Positions 31,076 to 39,388 of a DNA stretch of 64,000 nucleotides are shown here, in pieces (within the stretch, counting starts at the first letter, position 1; every line of letters starts with the position of its first letter). Below the pieces are notes generated by a model, which saw only the letters and a list, made by a program, of their open reading frames with translations, searched no databases and was not told the origin of the DNA. The stretch lies in contig JAKPAN010000033.1 of the NCBI GenBank assembly GCA_029779475.1, forward strand, positions 1 through 64,000. Direction: 5' to 3'. The translations under genes and the position numbers were made by a program. This DNA is from Pseudomonadota bacterium (lineage in GTDB: Bacteria > Pseudomonadota > Gammaproteobacteria > Xanthomonadales > Rhodanobacteraceae).

Positions 31076-31223
31076 CGGCGACGGTTCTGTTTCGCGAGCA
31101 ATGGAAAAAATTTCATCCGAATCATATGGTTGCTATCCGGCTGTTGCGCAGATGAATCCGTGATAAATGCATCCGACGGCGTACTGGAAACTTTTCCCCT
31201 CTGTCCCGATCTATGTACCCGGA

Positions 31224-31344
31224 CGCACGCAACGGCGTCCCGGTTGACTCACCTCCCTGAGTGCAACCCCGAAGTTCCGATCCCTCCCCAGATCGGTCTT
31301 CCCCGCCCCGAGGGCTCCCCCTGGCCCTCGGGGCTTTTCTTTTC
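31224..31344 (+). ncRNA. sX13-like sRNA with three C-rich hairpin loops
   Basis: A candidate transcript of about 120 nt with three successive hairpins. Hairpin 1 (31242-31268) has a GGTTG/CTCA stem and loop CCTCCC. Hairpin 2 (31277-31296) is CCGATCCCTCCCCAGATCGG with loop CCTCCCCA. Hairpin 3 (31306-31333) is the terminator with loop TCCCCCTG. All loops could pair with Shine-Dalgarno sequences. TATGTA at 31212-31217 is a possible -10, giving a start near 31224. Position directly after polA and the C-rich loops match Xanthomonas sX13, a regulator of virulence genes. The exact 5' end and homology are inferred. Confidence 0.72.
31306..31342 (+). terminator. Intrinsic terminator of the sRNA candidate (and possibly polA)
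   Basis: A perfect 10-bp stem, CCCCGAGGGC (31306-31315) with GCCCTCGGGG (31324-31333), loop TCCCCCTG, followed by CTTTTCTTTT. This is a strong rho-independent terminator on the plus strand. Confidence 0.92.
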
Positions 31345-31656
31345 TGCGATCCGTCCGGAATCGCTGCGGCTTGCAAGGCTCGGGACGCGTCGCCCGGGCT
31401 CGCCTGCAGCAAGTTCATCTGCAGCCCATACAGCCGTGCTTCTCGCGAGCCGCGTGGTTTCGAAAAGGGCTTGGGCGCGACCGCAGAAGGCAGGCTCCCG
31501 GTACGTTCGCAGTTGCTTTCGACCGAGAACGTCATGTTGGCCGGATTTTTTGCGGCTGGACGTATGCCAGTCACGTTGCGCCTTCGCGGCGACATGACCA
31601 AGCCTTTGCGACGGAGTCCCGAAGGCCGGGCTGTCTCTACGCCAAGCGGTGGCGTG
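31345..31656. other. Intergenic stretch without a recognisable gene
   Basis: About 310 bp between the sRNA terminator and the 3' end of the AMP ligase gene. The ORFs crossing it in the track (31122..32048 minus, 31261..33051 plus) are shadows. I see no tRNA, repeat or clear promoter here. Confidence 0.6.
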
Positions 31657-33009
31657 TCAAGTCGCCAAAGCGGCGAGCAACGCCGCACGCGGCAGCTTGC
31701 CGGTGCCGTTGCGCGGCAGCGCGGCGACCTTGCGCAGCGGGCGCGGCAGGAAGGCGGCGTCGATCGAGTGGCGCAGTTCGTCGAGCAGGTCGGTTTCCGA
31801 GCGCGTCGGCGCGACCACGAGCGCGGCGATGCGGCGCACGCCGAACGCGTCGGCCTCGTCGAGCTGGATGACGACGGCGTCCTCGACGCCGCGCAGCGCG
31901 GCGAGGCGCCGCGTGAGGTCGCCGAGCGAGGCGCGCTTGCCGGCGATCTCGACGAGGTCGGCATGGCGGCCGCACAGGCGGAAGCGGTTGTCGGGCAGCA
32001 ATTCGACGAGATCGGCGAGCGCAACCGGCGTTTCGAAATGCGCGGCATCGACGAGCGTGCCGTCGGGTTGCGGACGCAGCGCGATGCCGTCGCGCAATTG
32101 CCAATCCTCGCCGAGCGCGCAGCGGCGTTGTGCGATGACGCAGGTTTCGGTGGAGCCGAACACTTCGACGACGGGTGCGCCGTAGCGCGCTTCCGCGGCG
32201 GCGGCGAGTTCCTGCGGCAACGGCGCCGTCGCCGAGGTGATCGCCGCGAGCGGCGGCAATTCGAGCGGTTCGCGCAGCAGCGCGCGCAGGTGCACGGGCG
32301 TGGTCACCAGCACGCGCGGCGCGTCGACGCGCGCCAGCGCGGCGGCGACGTCGGCCGGGAACAGCGGATGCCCGTCGTGCACGGCGAACGGCGCGAGCAG
32401 CGGCAGCAGCACCGACATCTCGATGCCGTACATGTGCTGCGGTGGCACGGTGGCGACGACGTGCGCGGTTGTCGAGCCGGGCAGGAATTCGCGCAATCCG
32501 CGCGCATTCGCCGCGGTGCTCGCTCGGAACGAGGCCCAGGTTTTCGCATGTGGCTTCGGCTGGCCGGTGCTGCCGGAGGTGAAACCGATGGCGACGGTCT
32601 GCGCGGCGTCGATTCGCGGAACCGTCGTCGCGCGGCCGGTCGCGCCGAGCGCCGGGATGCGCCGCACCGACGCGCCGAATGCGTCGCTGTCGCCGAGCGC
32701 GTAACTGGCGGGATACGCAGCGAGCGTTTCCGCGATCGCGGCCGGCGTGCGCGCGGCGGGCAACAGGTTGGTCTGGCCGCGGCTGGCGATCGCGCAGAAG
32801 GCGGCGAGGAAGGCGTAGCGGTCTTCGCAGAGGTTGATCGCGCAAGCGCGATCGGGGAGTTGGGCGGCGATCGCCGCGACGTCGGCGAGGAAGCTGCCGG
32901 TGTCGACGGGGCGTCCATTCCGCCACGCGACGATGCGCGCACCGTCGGTGTCGCCCAGCAACGGCTGCTGCGCGCCACCCAGTGCGCGCGATTCCACAAC
33001 GGCCGACAT
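31657..33009 (-). CDS. Aryl-AMP ligase of the pigment pathway (ApeH/XanA2-like)
   Basis: An ANL-superfamily adenylating enzyme of 450 residues. The P-loop FTSGSTGQPKPHAKTW, the VPPQHMYGIEMS region, the VEVFGSTETCVIAQR motif, the hinge-region FRLCGRHADLVEIAGKR and the catalytic Lys motif PRNGTGKLPRAAL are intact. In aryl-polyene pathways this enzyme activates 4- or 3-hydroxybenzoate and loads it on the ACP, so the chorismatase at 4457 would supply its substrate. The gene follows tsaC by 16 bp on the same strand, so it is probably transcribed with topA-tsaC rather than with other pigment genes. Substrate is inferred; other acyl-ACP or aryl-CoA ligases are possible. Confidence 0.82.
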   Translation of the reverse strand: MSAVVESRALGGAQQPLLGDTDGARIVAWRNGRPVDTGSFLADVAAIAAQLPDRACAINLCEDRYAFLAAFCAIASRGQTNLLPAARTPAAIAETLAAYPASYALGDSDAFGASVRRIPALGATGRATTVPRIDAAQTVAIGFTSGSTGQPKPHAKTWASFRASTAANARGLREFLPGSTTAHVVATVPPQHMYGIEMSVLLPLLAPFAVHDGHPLFPADVAAALARVDAPRVLVTTPVHLRALLREPLELPPLAAITSATAPLPQELAAAAEARYGAPVVEVFGSTETCVIAQRRCALGEDWQLRDGIALRPQPDGTLVDAAHFETPVALADLVELLPDNRFRLCGRHADLVEIAGKRASLGDLTRRLAALRGVEDAVVIQLDEADAFGVRRIAALVVAPTRSETDLLDELRHSIDAAFLPRPLRKVAALPRNGTGKLPRAALLAALAT

Positions 33010-33025
33010 CCTCGCCCTCCCGCGA

Positions 33026-33595
33026 TCAGCTTCTCAGGTTTTCCCCGCTGATAGCGTCGCGGATTGGCGTCGGCCGCTCAAGTCCCCCGGTTGCGGCCTT
33101 CAGGATCGCCGCCAGCGCATCGCCGAACGAGGCGCGCACTTCTTCGGCCGTGCGCGCGGGCGGCTCGCCGTGGCGGTTCGCGCTGGTCGAGACGACCGCG
33201 CCGCCGAATGCGCGGCACAGTTCCGCAGCAGGCGGATGCGCCGTGACGCGCAGCGCGATGCCGGCGTGACCGCCGGCGATCCATGCCGGCACGTCGGCGG
33301 CGCGCGGGAAGATCCACGTGTGCGGGCCGGGCCACGTCGCGCGAGCGCGCGCCAGCGCGTCGGCGGGCGTGCGCGCGAGGTCGATGTACGGCGCGATCTG
33401 CTCGAAGTCCGCGCCGATCAGCAACACGCCCTGCGTCGGCGGGCGCTGCTTGAGTGCGAACAGCCTGTCGAACGCCGTGCGGTCGTGCGGATCGCAGCCG
33501 AGGCCGAAAACGGCCTCGGTGGGATAGGCGACGACGCCGCCGGCGCGCAAGGCGGCGGCGCAATCGAGAAGGGCTTTTTCCGCCTGCCGATGCAT
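33026..33595 (-). CDS. tsaC: Threonylcarbamoyl-AMP synthase (Sua5/YrdC family)
   Basis: A protein of 189 residues, the short TsaC form without the Sua5 C-terminal domain. It makes L-threonylcarbamoyladenylate for the t6A37 tRNA modification. Family motifs seen: GGVVAYPTEAVFGLGCDP, LFALKQRPPTQGVLLI, TWPGPHTWIFP, GIALRVTAHPPAAELCRAFGGAVVSTSANRHGEPP. Start ATG 33595 is clear. It sits between topA (45 bp upstream) and the AMP ligase; topA-tsaC adjacency is common in gammaproteobacteria. Confidence 0.95.
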   Translation of the reverse strand: MHRQAEKALLDCAAALRAGGVVAYPTEAVFGLGCDPHDRTAFDRLFALKQRPPTQGVLLIGADFEQIAPYIDLARTPADALARARATWPGPHTWIFPRAADVPAWIAGGHAGIALRVTAHPPAAELCRAFGGAVVSTSANRHGEPPARTAEEVRASFGDALAAILKAATGGLERPTPIRDAISGENLRS

Positions 33596-33640
33596 GCGAA
33601 CCCGGGACCCGTCGTGTCGACGTAGGCCGCGCGGTCTTCC

Positions 33641-36130
33641 TCAGCGCGCCGCTTTTTTCGCGGCGGCTTTCTTTGCCGGCGCTTTCTTGACGGCCTTCTT
33701 GGTTGACGCTTTCTTGGCGGCCTTCTTCGCGGGCGCTTTTTTCGCCGCTGCCTTCTTCGTCGCCGGTTTTTCGGCAGCGGCCTTTTTCGCCGGCGCGGCC
33801 TTGGCAGCCTTGCCCTTGCCGAAGCGACCGCCGCCGCGTTTCGGGCGGAACGGCGCCGCGGCGAGGAGTTCGACGCATTCGGCTTCGGTCAGCTCGCTCG
33901 GTTCCTTGTCCTTGGGGATCTTCGCGTTCTTGTCGCCGTCGGTGATGTACGGGCCGTAGCGGCCGTTGAGCACCTGGATGCCGTTGCCGAAATCCTTGAT
34001 CGTGCGGTTGGCGATCATTTCGGCCTTCTCGCGCACCAGTTGCAGCGCGCGTTCGAGTTCGATCGTGTACGGATCGTCCTCGGGTTTGAGCGAGGCGTAC
34101 ATCGCGCCGTGCTTCACGAACGGGCCGAAGCGGCCGACGCCGACGGTGATCTCCTCGCCGTCGGGCGCCGTGCCGAGGTTGCGCGGCAGCTTGAATAGCT
34201 CAAGCGCTTCCTCGAGCGTGATCGTGTGCATGCTCTGGCCGGTGCGAAGACTCGCGAACTTCGGCTTGTCCTCGTCGTCCTTGGTGCCGATCTGCGCGAA
34301 CGGCCCGTAGCGGCCCAGGCGCACCTGCACCGGCTTGCCGGACTTCGGATCGGTGCCGAGCTCGCGCGCGCCGGTCGCTTCTGAGCGGTCGACGGTTTCG
34401 TTCTTGTCGTCGACGGTCGCCTTGAACGGCTTCCAGAATTTTTCGAGCAGCGGCACCCATTCCTCTTCGCCGCGGCTGACGGCGTCGAGTTCGTCTTCGA
34501 GCTTGGCGGTGAAGTCGTAGTCGACGTACTGCGTGAAATGCCCGGACAGGAATTTCGCGACCGCGCGGCCGACGTCGGTCGGCTTGAAGCGGCGGCTGTC
34601 GAGAATCACGTATTCGCGGTTGAGCAGCACCTGGATGATGCTCGCGTAGGTCGACGGGCGGCCGATGCCGTATTCCTCGAGCGCCTTGACGAGCGACGCT
34701 TCCGAATAACGCGGCGGCGGTTCGGTGAAGTGCTGGTCGGCTTCGATCGAGGCGATCGGTACGGCTTCGCCGATCGTCATCTTCGGCAGTTTGCGGCCTT
34801 CGTCGTCGTCCTCGGCGTTCTTCGCGTCGCGGCCTTCCTCGTACACGGCGAGGAAGCCCGGGTCGACGACCGTCGTGCCGCTTGCGCGGAACATCGAATC
34901 GCCGCCGGCATCGAGGTCGACGCTGACCGTGTTCAAGGTCGCGTGCTGCATCTGGCTCGCGACGGCGCGCTTCCAGATGAGTTCGTACAACTTGCGCTGT
35001 TCGTCATTGAGGAAATGCGCAATGTCCTTCGGGCGATGCGCAGCCGTGGTCGGGCGGATCGCCTCGTGCGCTTCCTGCGCATTCTTGGACTTGTTGCGAT
35101 AGAAATGCGGCTGCTCCGGCAGCGCGCGCGGGCCGAAATCACGGCCGATGACTTCGCGCAGTTCGGTGATCGCATCCGCCGACAGCGACACCGCGTCGGT
35201 ACGCATGTAGGTGATGAGGCCGACCACGCCTTCGTCGCCGAGCGCGACGCCTTCGTACAGGCCCTGCGCGATCTTCATCGTGCGGCTGGTCGAGAAGCCG
35301 AGCTTGCGGGCGGCTTCCTGCTGCAAGGTCGAAGTGGTGAACGGCGGCGACGGACGGCGCTTGCGCTCCTTCGATTCGACGTTGGCGACGACGAGGCGGC
35401 CTTGCGCCGAGCGCAGCAACGCGTCGCGCGCGGCGTGCGCGTCGACTTCGTTGGTGAGATCGAACTGCTCGAACTTCTTGCCGCGCAGCTTGAGCAGGCG
35501 CGCGCTGAAACGCTGGTCGGGATGCGCGCAATCGGCTTCGATCGTCCAGTATTCGCGCGCCTTGAAGGCTTCGATTTCCTCCTCGCGCTCGACGATCATG
35601 CGCAGCGCGGGCGATTGCACGCGGCCGGCGGAGAGGCCGCGCTGCACCTTGCGCCAGAGCACCGGCGACAGGTTGAAGCCGACGAGGTAGTCGAGCGCGC
35701 GGCGCGCCTGCTGCGCGTTGACCAGATCCATCGATAGCGCGCGCGGGTTGGCGACGGCTTCCTTGATCGCGCGCGGCGTGATTTCGCTGAACACGACGCG
35801 GTGGACTTCCTTGCCTTCGAGCAACTTGCGCTGCTTGAGGATTTCCGCGATGTGCCAGGAAATCGCCTCGCCTTCGCGATCCAAGTCGGTCGCGAGATAG
35901 AGGCTGTCGGCGACCTTGGCCGCCTTGGCGATCGCGTCGACGTGCTTTTCGTTGCGCTCGATCACTTCGTAATTCATCTTGAAGTGATGCGCCGGATCGA
36001 CCGCGCCTTCCTTCGGCACGAGGTCGCGCACATGGCCGTAGGACGCCAGCACGTGGAAGTCCTTGCCGAGGTATTTGTTGATCGTCTTGGCCTTGGCGGG
36101 CGACTCGACGATCAGGAGGTTCTTTGCCAT
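33641..36130 (-). CDS. topA: DNA topoisomerase I with Lys/Ala-rich tail
   Basis: Type IA topoisomerase of 829 residues from ATG 36130 (MAKNLLIVESPAKAKTINKYL). It relaxes negative supercoils. The Toprim domain (VESPAKAK, YLATDLDREGEAISWH), RGLSAGRVQSPALR and the active-site Tyr region (VVGLITYMRTDAVSLS) are intact. The C-terminal part holds three topoisomerase repeat units (RLGRYGPFAQIG, GVGRFGPFVKHG, LNGRYGPYITDG) in place of the Cys-based zinc fingers of E. coli TopA, and ends in about 70 residues of Lys/Ala/Pro repeats (PAKKAAKKAST) like a histone H1 tail. A TTGACA lies 95 bp upstream (36226-36231), but I see no well-spaced -10. Confidence 0.96.
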   Translation of the reverse strand: MAKNLLIVESPAKAKTINKYLGKDFHVLASYGHVRDLVPKEGAVDPAHHFKMNYEVIERNEKHVDAIAKAAKVADSLYLATDLDREGEAISWHIAEILKQRKLLEGKEVHRVVFSEITPRAIKEAVANPRALSMDLVNAQQARRALDYLVGFNLSPVLWRKVQRGLSAGRVQSPALRMIVEREEEIEAFKAREYWTIEADCAHPDQRFSARLLKLRGKKFEQFDLTNEVDAHAARDALLRSAQGRLVVANVESKERKRRPSPPFTTSTLQQEAARKLGFSTSRTMKIAQGLYEGVALGDEGVVGLITYMRTDAVSLSADAITELREVIGRDFGPRALPEQPHFYRNKSKNAQEAHEAIRPTTAAHRPKDIAHFLNDEQRKLYELIWKRAVASQMQHATLNTVSVDLDAGGDSMFRASGTTVVDPGFLAVYEEGRDAKNAEDDDEGRKLPKMTIGEAVPIASIEADQHFTEPPPRYSEASLVKALEEYGIGRPSTYASIIQVLLNREYVILDSRRFKPTDVGRAVAKFLSGHFTQYVDYDFTAKLEDELDAVSRGEEEWVPLLEKFWKPFKATVDDKNETVDRSEATGARELGTDPKSGKPVQVRLGRYGPFAQIGTKDDEDKPKFASLRTGQSMHTITLEEALELFKLPRNLGTAPDGEEITVGVGRFGPFVKHGAMYASLKPEDDPYTIELERALQLVREKAEMIANRTIKDFGNGIQVLNGRYGPYITDGDKNAKIPKDKEPSELTEAECVELLAAAPFRPKRGGGRFGKGKAAKAAPAKKAAAEKPATKKAAAKKAPAKKAAKKASTKKAVKKAPAKKAAAKKAAR

Positions 36131-36362
36131 GCGATTCCTTGGCCGCGCCCGGCCTGGGCGCGAAAGAGGGTTGCTGCGGCGCAGCGGCCGTGCCTTTTCT
36201 AGTGGAAACACGCCGCGCCGCGGGCTGTCAAGCCGCAATGGCGCAAACGTCGATCCGATGCGACCCGGCGGTCATGGGGGCGCGGGGCGGTGGGTGCAAG
36301 CGGCAGGGGCGCGTTGTGCGCATCTGGTCGCGAAATGACGGGAACGTCGGCCAAGCGCGCCA

Positions 36363-37514
36363 TCATCTCACGCGCCGAGCGTATCCACCGCCGGCTGCGA
36401 CGACTTCGCCTTCGAGTTCGAGCATGAGCAGCATCGACGCCAACGCCGGCACGGCGAGGCCGCTGCGCGCGGCGAGCGCGTCGATGTCGAGGGGGTCGGT
36501 TTCGAGCGCGGCGAACAGGCGCGCGTAATCGGGGTCGGCGGCGCGCGTGGAGGGCGCGGCCGCGATGGCGTCGGCGGTGTCCGCGCCCGGCGCGTCGAGC
36601 CGTTCGCGCAGGCTGGCGCCCAGGCGGCGCGCGAGCGGGGCGAGCTCGTCGACGATCTCGGCGGTCGTCTCGACGAGCTTGGCGCCCTGGCGGATCAGCT
36701 GGTGGCAACCGCGCGCGAGCGGGTTGTGGATCGAGCCGGGGATCGCGAACACCTCGCGGCCGGCTTCGGTCGCGTTGCGCGCGGTGATGAGCGCGCCCGA
36801 ACGCGTGCCGGCCTCGACCACGAGTGTGCCGAGCGCGAGCCCGGCAATGACGCGGTTGCGGCGCGGGAAATGCGTTTCGTGCGCGGGCGTGCCCGGCGGG
36901 AACTGGCTGACCAGCACGCCGTGCGCGGCGATGTCGCGCGCGAGCGCGGCCTGCCGCGCCGGGTAGACGCGATCCGGGCCGGTGCCGAGCACGGCGATCG
37001 TCGCCGCGCCGGCGTCGAGCGCGCCGCGATGCGCGGCGGTGTCGATGCCTTCGGCGAGACCGCTGGTGATCGCGAAACCAGCGGCGCCGAGCGTGCGGGC
37101 GAAGGCCTCGGCGTTGGCATTGCCGCCCGGCGTCGCGTTGCGGCTGCCGACGATGGCGACCTGCGGTTGCCACAGCGCGGTCGTGTCGCCGACGACGAAC
37201 AGCGCGGCGGGCGCGCCGGGCGCCTCCTTGAGCAGGGACGGGAATTCGGCGCTGTCGCAGGTCAGCAGCGCGTGGGCGGGTTCGGCGAGCCAGACGAGGT
37301 CGTCGGCGATGCGTGGCATGTCGGGCGCGCGTAGCCAGTCGCGGCATGCCGCCTCGCACGCGCGCGGGTGCGCGCCGCGTCGCGCGGCCGCGAGCGCGGC
37401 GCGGATGCCGCCGTGCGCGGCGAGCAGCTCGCGCAACGTCGCCGGGCCGAGCCCGGGCGCGCGCAGCAGGATCAGCCAGGCTTCGAGGTCGGCGTGGTGG
37501 GTGTCGACGTGCAT
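36363..37514 (-). CDS. dprA: DNA processing protein DprA
   Basis: A protein of 383 residues that binds incoming single-stranded DNA and loads RecA during natural transformation. It has an N-terminal helical/SAM-like region (LILLRAPGLGPATLRELLAAHGG), the Rossmann-like DprA core (VAIVGSRNATPGGNANAEAFARTLG, GLAEGIDTAAHRGAL, PRRNRVIAGLALGTLVVEAG, EVFAIPGSIHNPLARGCHQLI) and a C-terminal winged-helix domain (IDALAARSGLAVPALASML). The smg (DUF494) gene that often lies between dprA and topA is absent: the 232-bp gap to topA is too short for it. ATG 37514 follows the LysM gene by 83 bp that hold a terminator. Confidence 0.96.
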   Translation of the reverse strand: MHVDTHHADLEAWLILLRAPGLGPATLRELLAAHGGIRAALAAARRGAHPRACEAACRDWLRAPDMPRIADDLVWLAEPAHALLTCDSAEFPSLLKEAPGAPAALFVVGDTTALWQPQVAIVGSRNATPGGNANAEAFARTLGAAGFAITSGLAEGIDTAAHRGALDAGAATIAVLGTGPDRVYPARQAALARDIAAHGVLVSQFPPGTPAHETHFPRRNRVIAGLALGTLVVEAGTRSGALITARNATEAGREVFAIPGSIHNPLARGCHQLIRQGAKLVETTAEIVDELAPLARRLGASLRERLDAPGADTADAIAAAPSTRAADPDYARLFAALETDPLDIDALAARSGLAVPALASMLLMLELEGEVVAAGGGYARRVR

Positions 37515-37543
37515 CGCGCCAGTCTAGCGGGCACCGAAAACGA

Positions 37544-37573
37544 ACACGGCGCGAAGTTGCCTTCGCGCCGTGT
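37544..37573 (-). terminator. Intrinsic terminator after the LysM gene
   Basis: A perfect 12-bp stem, ACACGGCGCGAA (37544-37555) and TTCGCGCCGTGT (37562-37573), with a 6-nt loop. On the minus strand it is followed by TCGTTTTCGG. It lies between the LysM stop and the dprA start and would separate their transcription. Confidence 0.75.
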
Positions 37574-37597
37574 AGGAAAAAGCGGATTGGACGCCGG

Positions 37598-38761
37598 TTA
37601 CGGCGTCGTGTCCGGATCGTGCAGGAAGTTGCCGACGTGGACGGGCTTGATCGCATCCATGACCAGACCATAGCTCACGCGCTGGAAGGTGCGGAAGACG
37701 AGCACGTGGCCGACGAATTCCGGCGGCAGCTTGGCCTTCGCGTCCTTCGGATGGAAGAGCCTGCGGAAGCTGCTGTCGGGATAGTCGGTGCGGTCGACGA
37801 CCGTCTCGCCGTCCTGGTACAGGCTGAAGGTCTGGCCGTTCTCGATGCCGTCCTCGGCGCCGCGCGACAGTGCGACGACCTGCCGCGGGCCGACTGCGTT
37901 GAACGCATCGCTGAACGCGATCACGCGCATGTTGTCCGGCACCTTGGACGGCGCGTGCGGCACGTATTCGCTGTCGTAGGGCTTTTCGTCGATCGGCAGC
38001 ACGTAGTCGCCGGCGCGGGCTTCGAAATCCGAGCTGGTGACCAGCGCGGAGGACACGTCGCCGTTGCGCGTGACTTCGACGACGCCGTAGTCGAGCAGTT
38101 CGTAGCCGAGGAAGCGCACGTTGCCGTGCAGCGTGAACTCGTTCGGGCCGTGCTGCCACAGCAGCTGCTTGCGCGAGTCGTGGAAAGCTTCCGATTGCTT
38201 GTCCTGCCGGTGCACCTCGCGCGGCGCGTTGTCGTCGACCGGCGGCATGTCGTAGTAGCGGCCAAGCGGGCGAACCAACGCCAGGCGCGTGCCCGGCTGC
38301 GCCGACAGGCCGCGGACGTAGACGAGTTGGCCCGGCGCGCCACGCAGGCGGTCTTCCTCGATGCCGACGATGTGCGGCGCGTAGCGCAGCGAATCCTCGT
38401 CGACGATGCGCGTGTTCTTGAGCCACTGCTTGAGCGCGGACAGCGGGATCGGCGGGATCGCCGCATTGTCGTCGCCGGCGCGCACATGCGGACCGAAACC
38501 GTCGCGGCCGACGCGGCCGTCGCGCAGCACGAGTTCGTCGCCCGGATAGATGAGGTGCGGGTTCTTGACCTGGGGGTTGTCGTGCCAGATCTCGGGCCAG
38601 TGCCACGGCCGCTTGAGGAAGCGCGCGGAAATGCCCCACAACGTGTCGCCCTTCTGGACCGTGTAGCGGTCGGGCGCGTGGTCGGCCCATTCGACCGTTG
38701 CCGCGTACACGGTCACGGTGAACAGCGCTGCGGTGCAGACTGAAAGCAGTTTTTTAAGCAT
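37598..38761 (-). CDS. Secreted LysM-domain protein
   Basis: From ATG 38761 (ribosome site GGGGAA) it has 387 residues: signal peptide (MLKKLLSVCTAALFTVTVYA), then one LysM domain (DRYTVQKGDTLWGISARFLKRPWHWPEIWHDNPQVKNPHLIYPGDEL) that should bind peptidoglycan, then a conserved C-terminal region of about 290 residues of unknown role. LysM proteins of this type commonly lie between dprA and def in Lysobacterales and related bacteria. Here the giant repeat-protein gene separates it from def. The track start at 38929 adds 56 residues without signal-like features. Confidence 0.9.
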   Translation of the reverse strand: MLKKLLSVCTAALFTVTVYAATVEWADHAPDRYTVQKGDTLWGISARFLKRPWHWPEIWHDNPQVKNPHLIYPGDELVLRDGRVGRDGFGPHVRAGDDNAAIPPIPLSALKQWLKNTRIVDEDSLRYAPHIVGIEEDRLRGAPGQLVYVRGLSAQPGTRLALVRPLGRYYDMPPVDDNAPREVHRQDKQSEAFHDSRKQLLWQHGPNEFTLHGNVRFLGYELLDYGVVEVTRNGDVSSALVTSSDFEARAGDYVLPIDEKPYDSEYVPHAPSKVPDNMRVIAFSDAFNAVGPRQVVALSRGAEDGIENGQTFSLYQDGETVVDRTDYPDSSFRRLFHPKDAKAKLPPEFVGHVLVFRTFQRVSYGLVMDAIKPVHVGNFLHDPDTTP

Positions 38762-38795
38762 GACTGCCAATTCCCCGATCCCCAACGATTTTGGC

Positions 38796-38824
38796 AGTGT
38801 AAATGAAAAGTTATGGGCAGGAAA
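38796..38824 (-). promoter_or_regulatory. Possible sigma-70 promoter of the LysM gene
   Basis: On the minus strand TTTCCT (-35) and TACACT (-10) are 17 bp apart, and the -10 ends about 35 bp before the ATG. The -35 match is weak. Confidence 0.3.
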
Positions 38825-38992
38825 ACGAACTGCGTCGCAAGGCGCCGGCTGGGCCGCAGAGCCGCGACTCGCAGGATCCCAAGGCGGAGGTATAACTCCG
38901 TATTTGTAGAAATGTGACGGAATCGACATTTCGTGACAGGATCCTGATTGTGTCGCGCCCGAGCCCGCGCTTCATCGCGAAGCCTCAGGCGC

Positions 38993-39008
38993 TGGCACAC
39001 GACTTGCT
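38993..39008 (+). promoter_or_regulatory. Sigma-54 (RpoN) promoter upstream of the giant gene
   Basis: TGGCACACGACTTGCT matches the sigma-54 consensus TGGCACG-N4-TTGCW at every fixed base except one, with the required GG-N10-GC spacing. Transcription would begin near 39019, giving a leader of about 370 nt before ATG 39389. It would need an enhancer-binding activator; none can be named from this window. Confidence 0.72.
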
Positions 39009-39388
39009 CGCCTGCTCTTGCCGACGTCGCGCAGGGTGTTCGCGCAAGCGGTAGATGGGCAGGACGCCGAACCGCGTCGTGCCTTTGGGGCTCCAGGGGG
39101 CGTGACGGTCGCTGCAACGGCGGCTCGAGCGCAGGGGATTCGATTCATGGATTTCGAGTCGAAGAGGTTCGTTGCAGCACGCACGACGGCATCCGCATGC
39201 CGCGGCGCGTCCGTCTGCGCGCACCGTATCCGCAACCCGCTTCCGCGTGATGGGACATTCGTCCGCGTCGCCCCTCCTTGTCCACGTTTTCGTCTTCGCC
39301 GCTCTCGCAGGCACGGCTCGTCCGTGCGCGCCGGCGGCGGTTGTCCTGCGGCGCTGGTCGGCGCCGCTCCAGAAACAGGGAGTTCGCC

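Larger units (their letters stand above)
38762..39388. other. 627-bp non-coding region between lysM and the giant gene
   Basis: Holds the LysM promoter region, a sigma-54 promoter (38993-39008) and a leader of about 370 nt ahead of the giant ORF. Upstream of the sigma-54 site are an inverted repeat CGGAG-GTATAA-CTCCG (about 38885-38900) and TGTGACGGAATCGACA (38913-38928), which only weakly resembles a CRP/Clp site. The short ORFs in the leader look like shadows. Confidence 0.6.

Noticed and set aside
36188-36231. TTGACA upstream of topA as a full sigma-70 promoter
   Set aside because: The -35 is perfect, but the nearest -10-like bases (ACTAGA) are about 23 bp away, too far for normal spacing.
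38913-38928. CRP/Clp-like site TGTGACGGAATCGACA upstream of the giant gene
   Set aside because: Only one half-site is good; the second differs at two of five bases.
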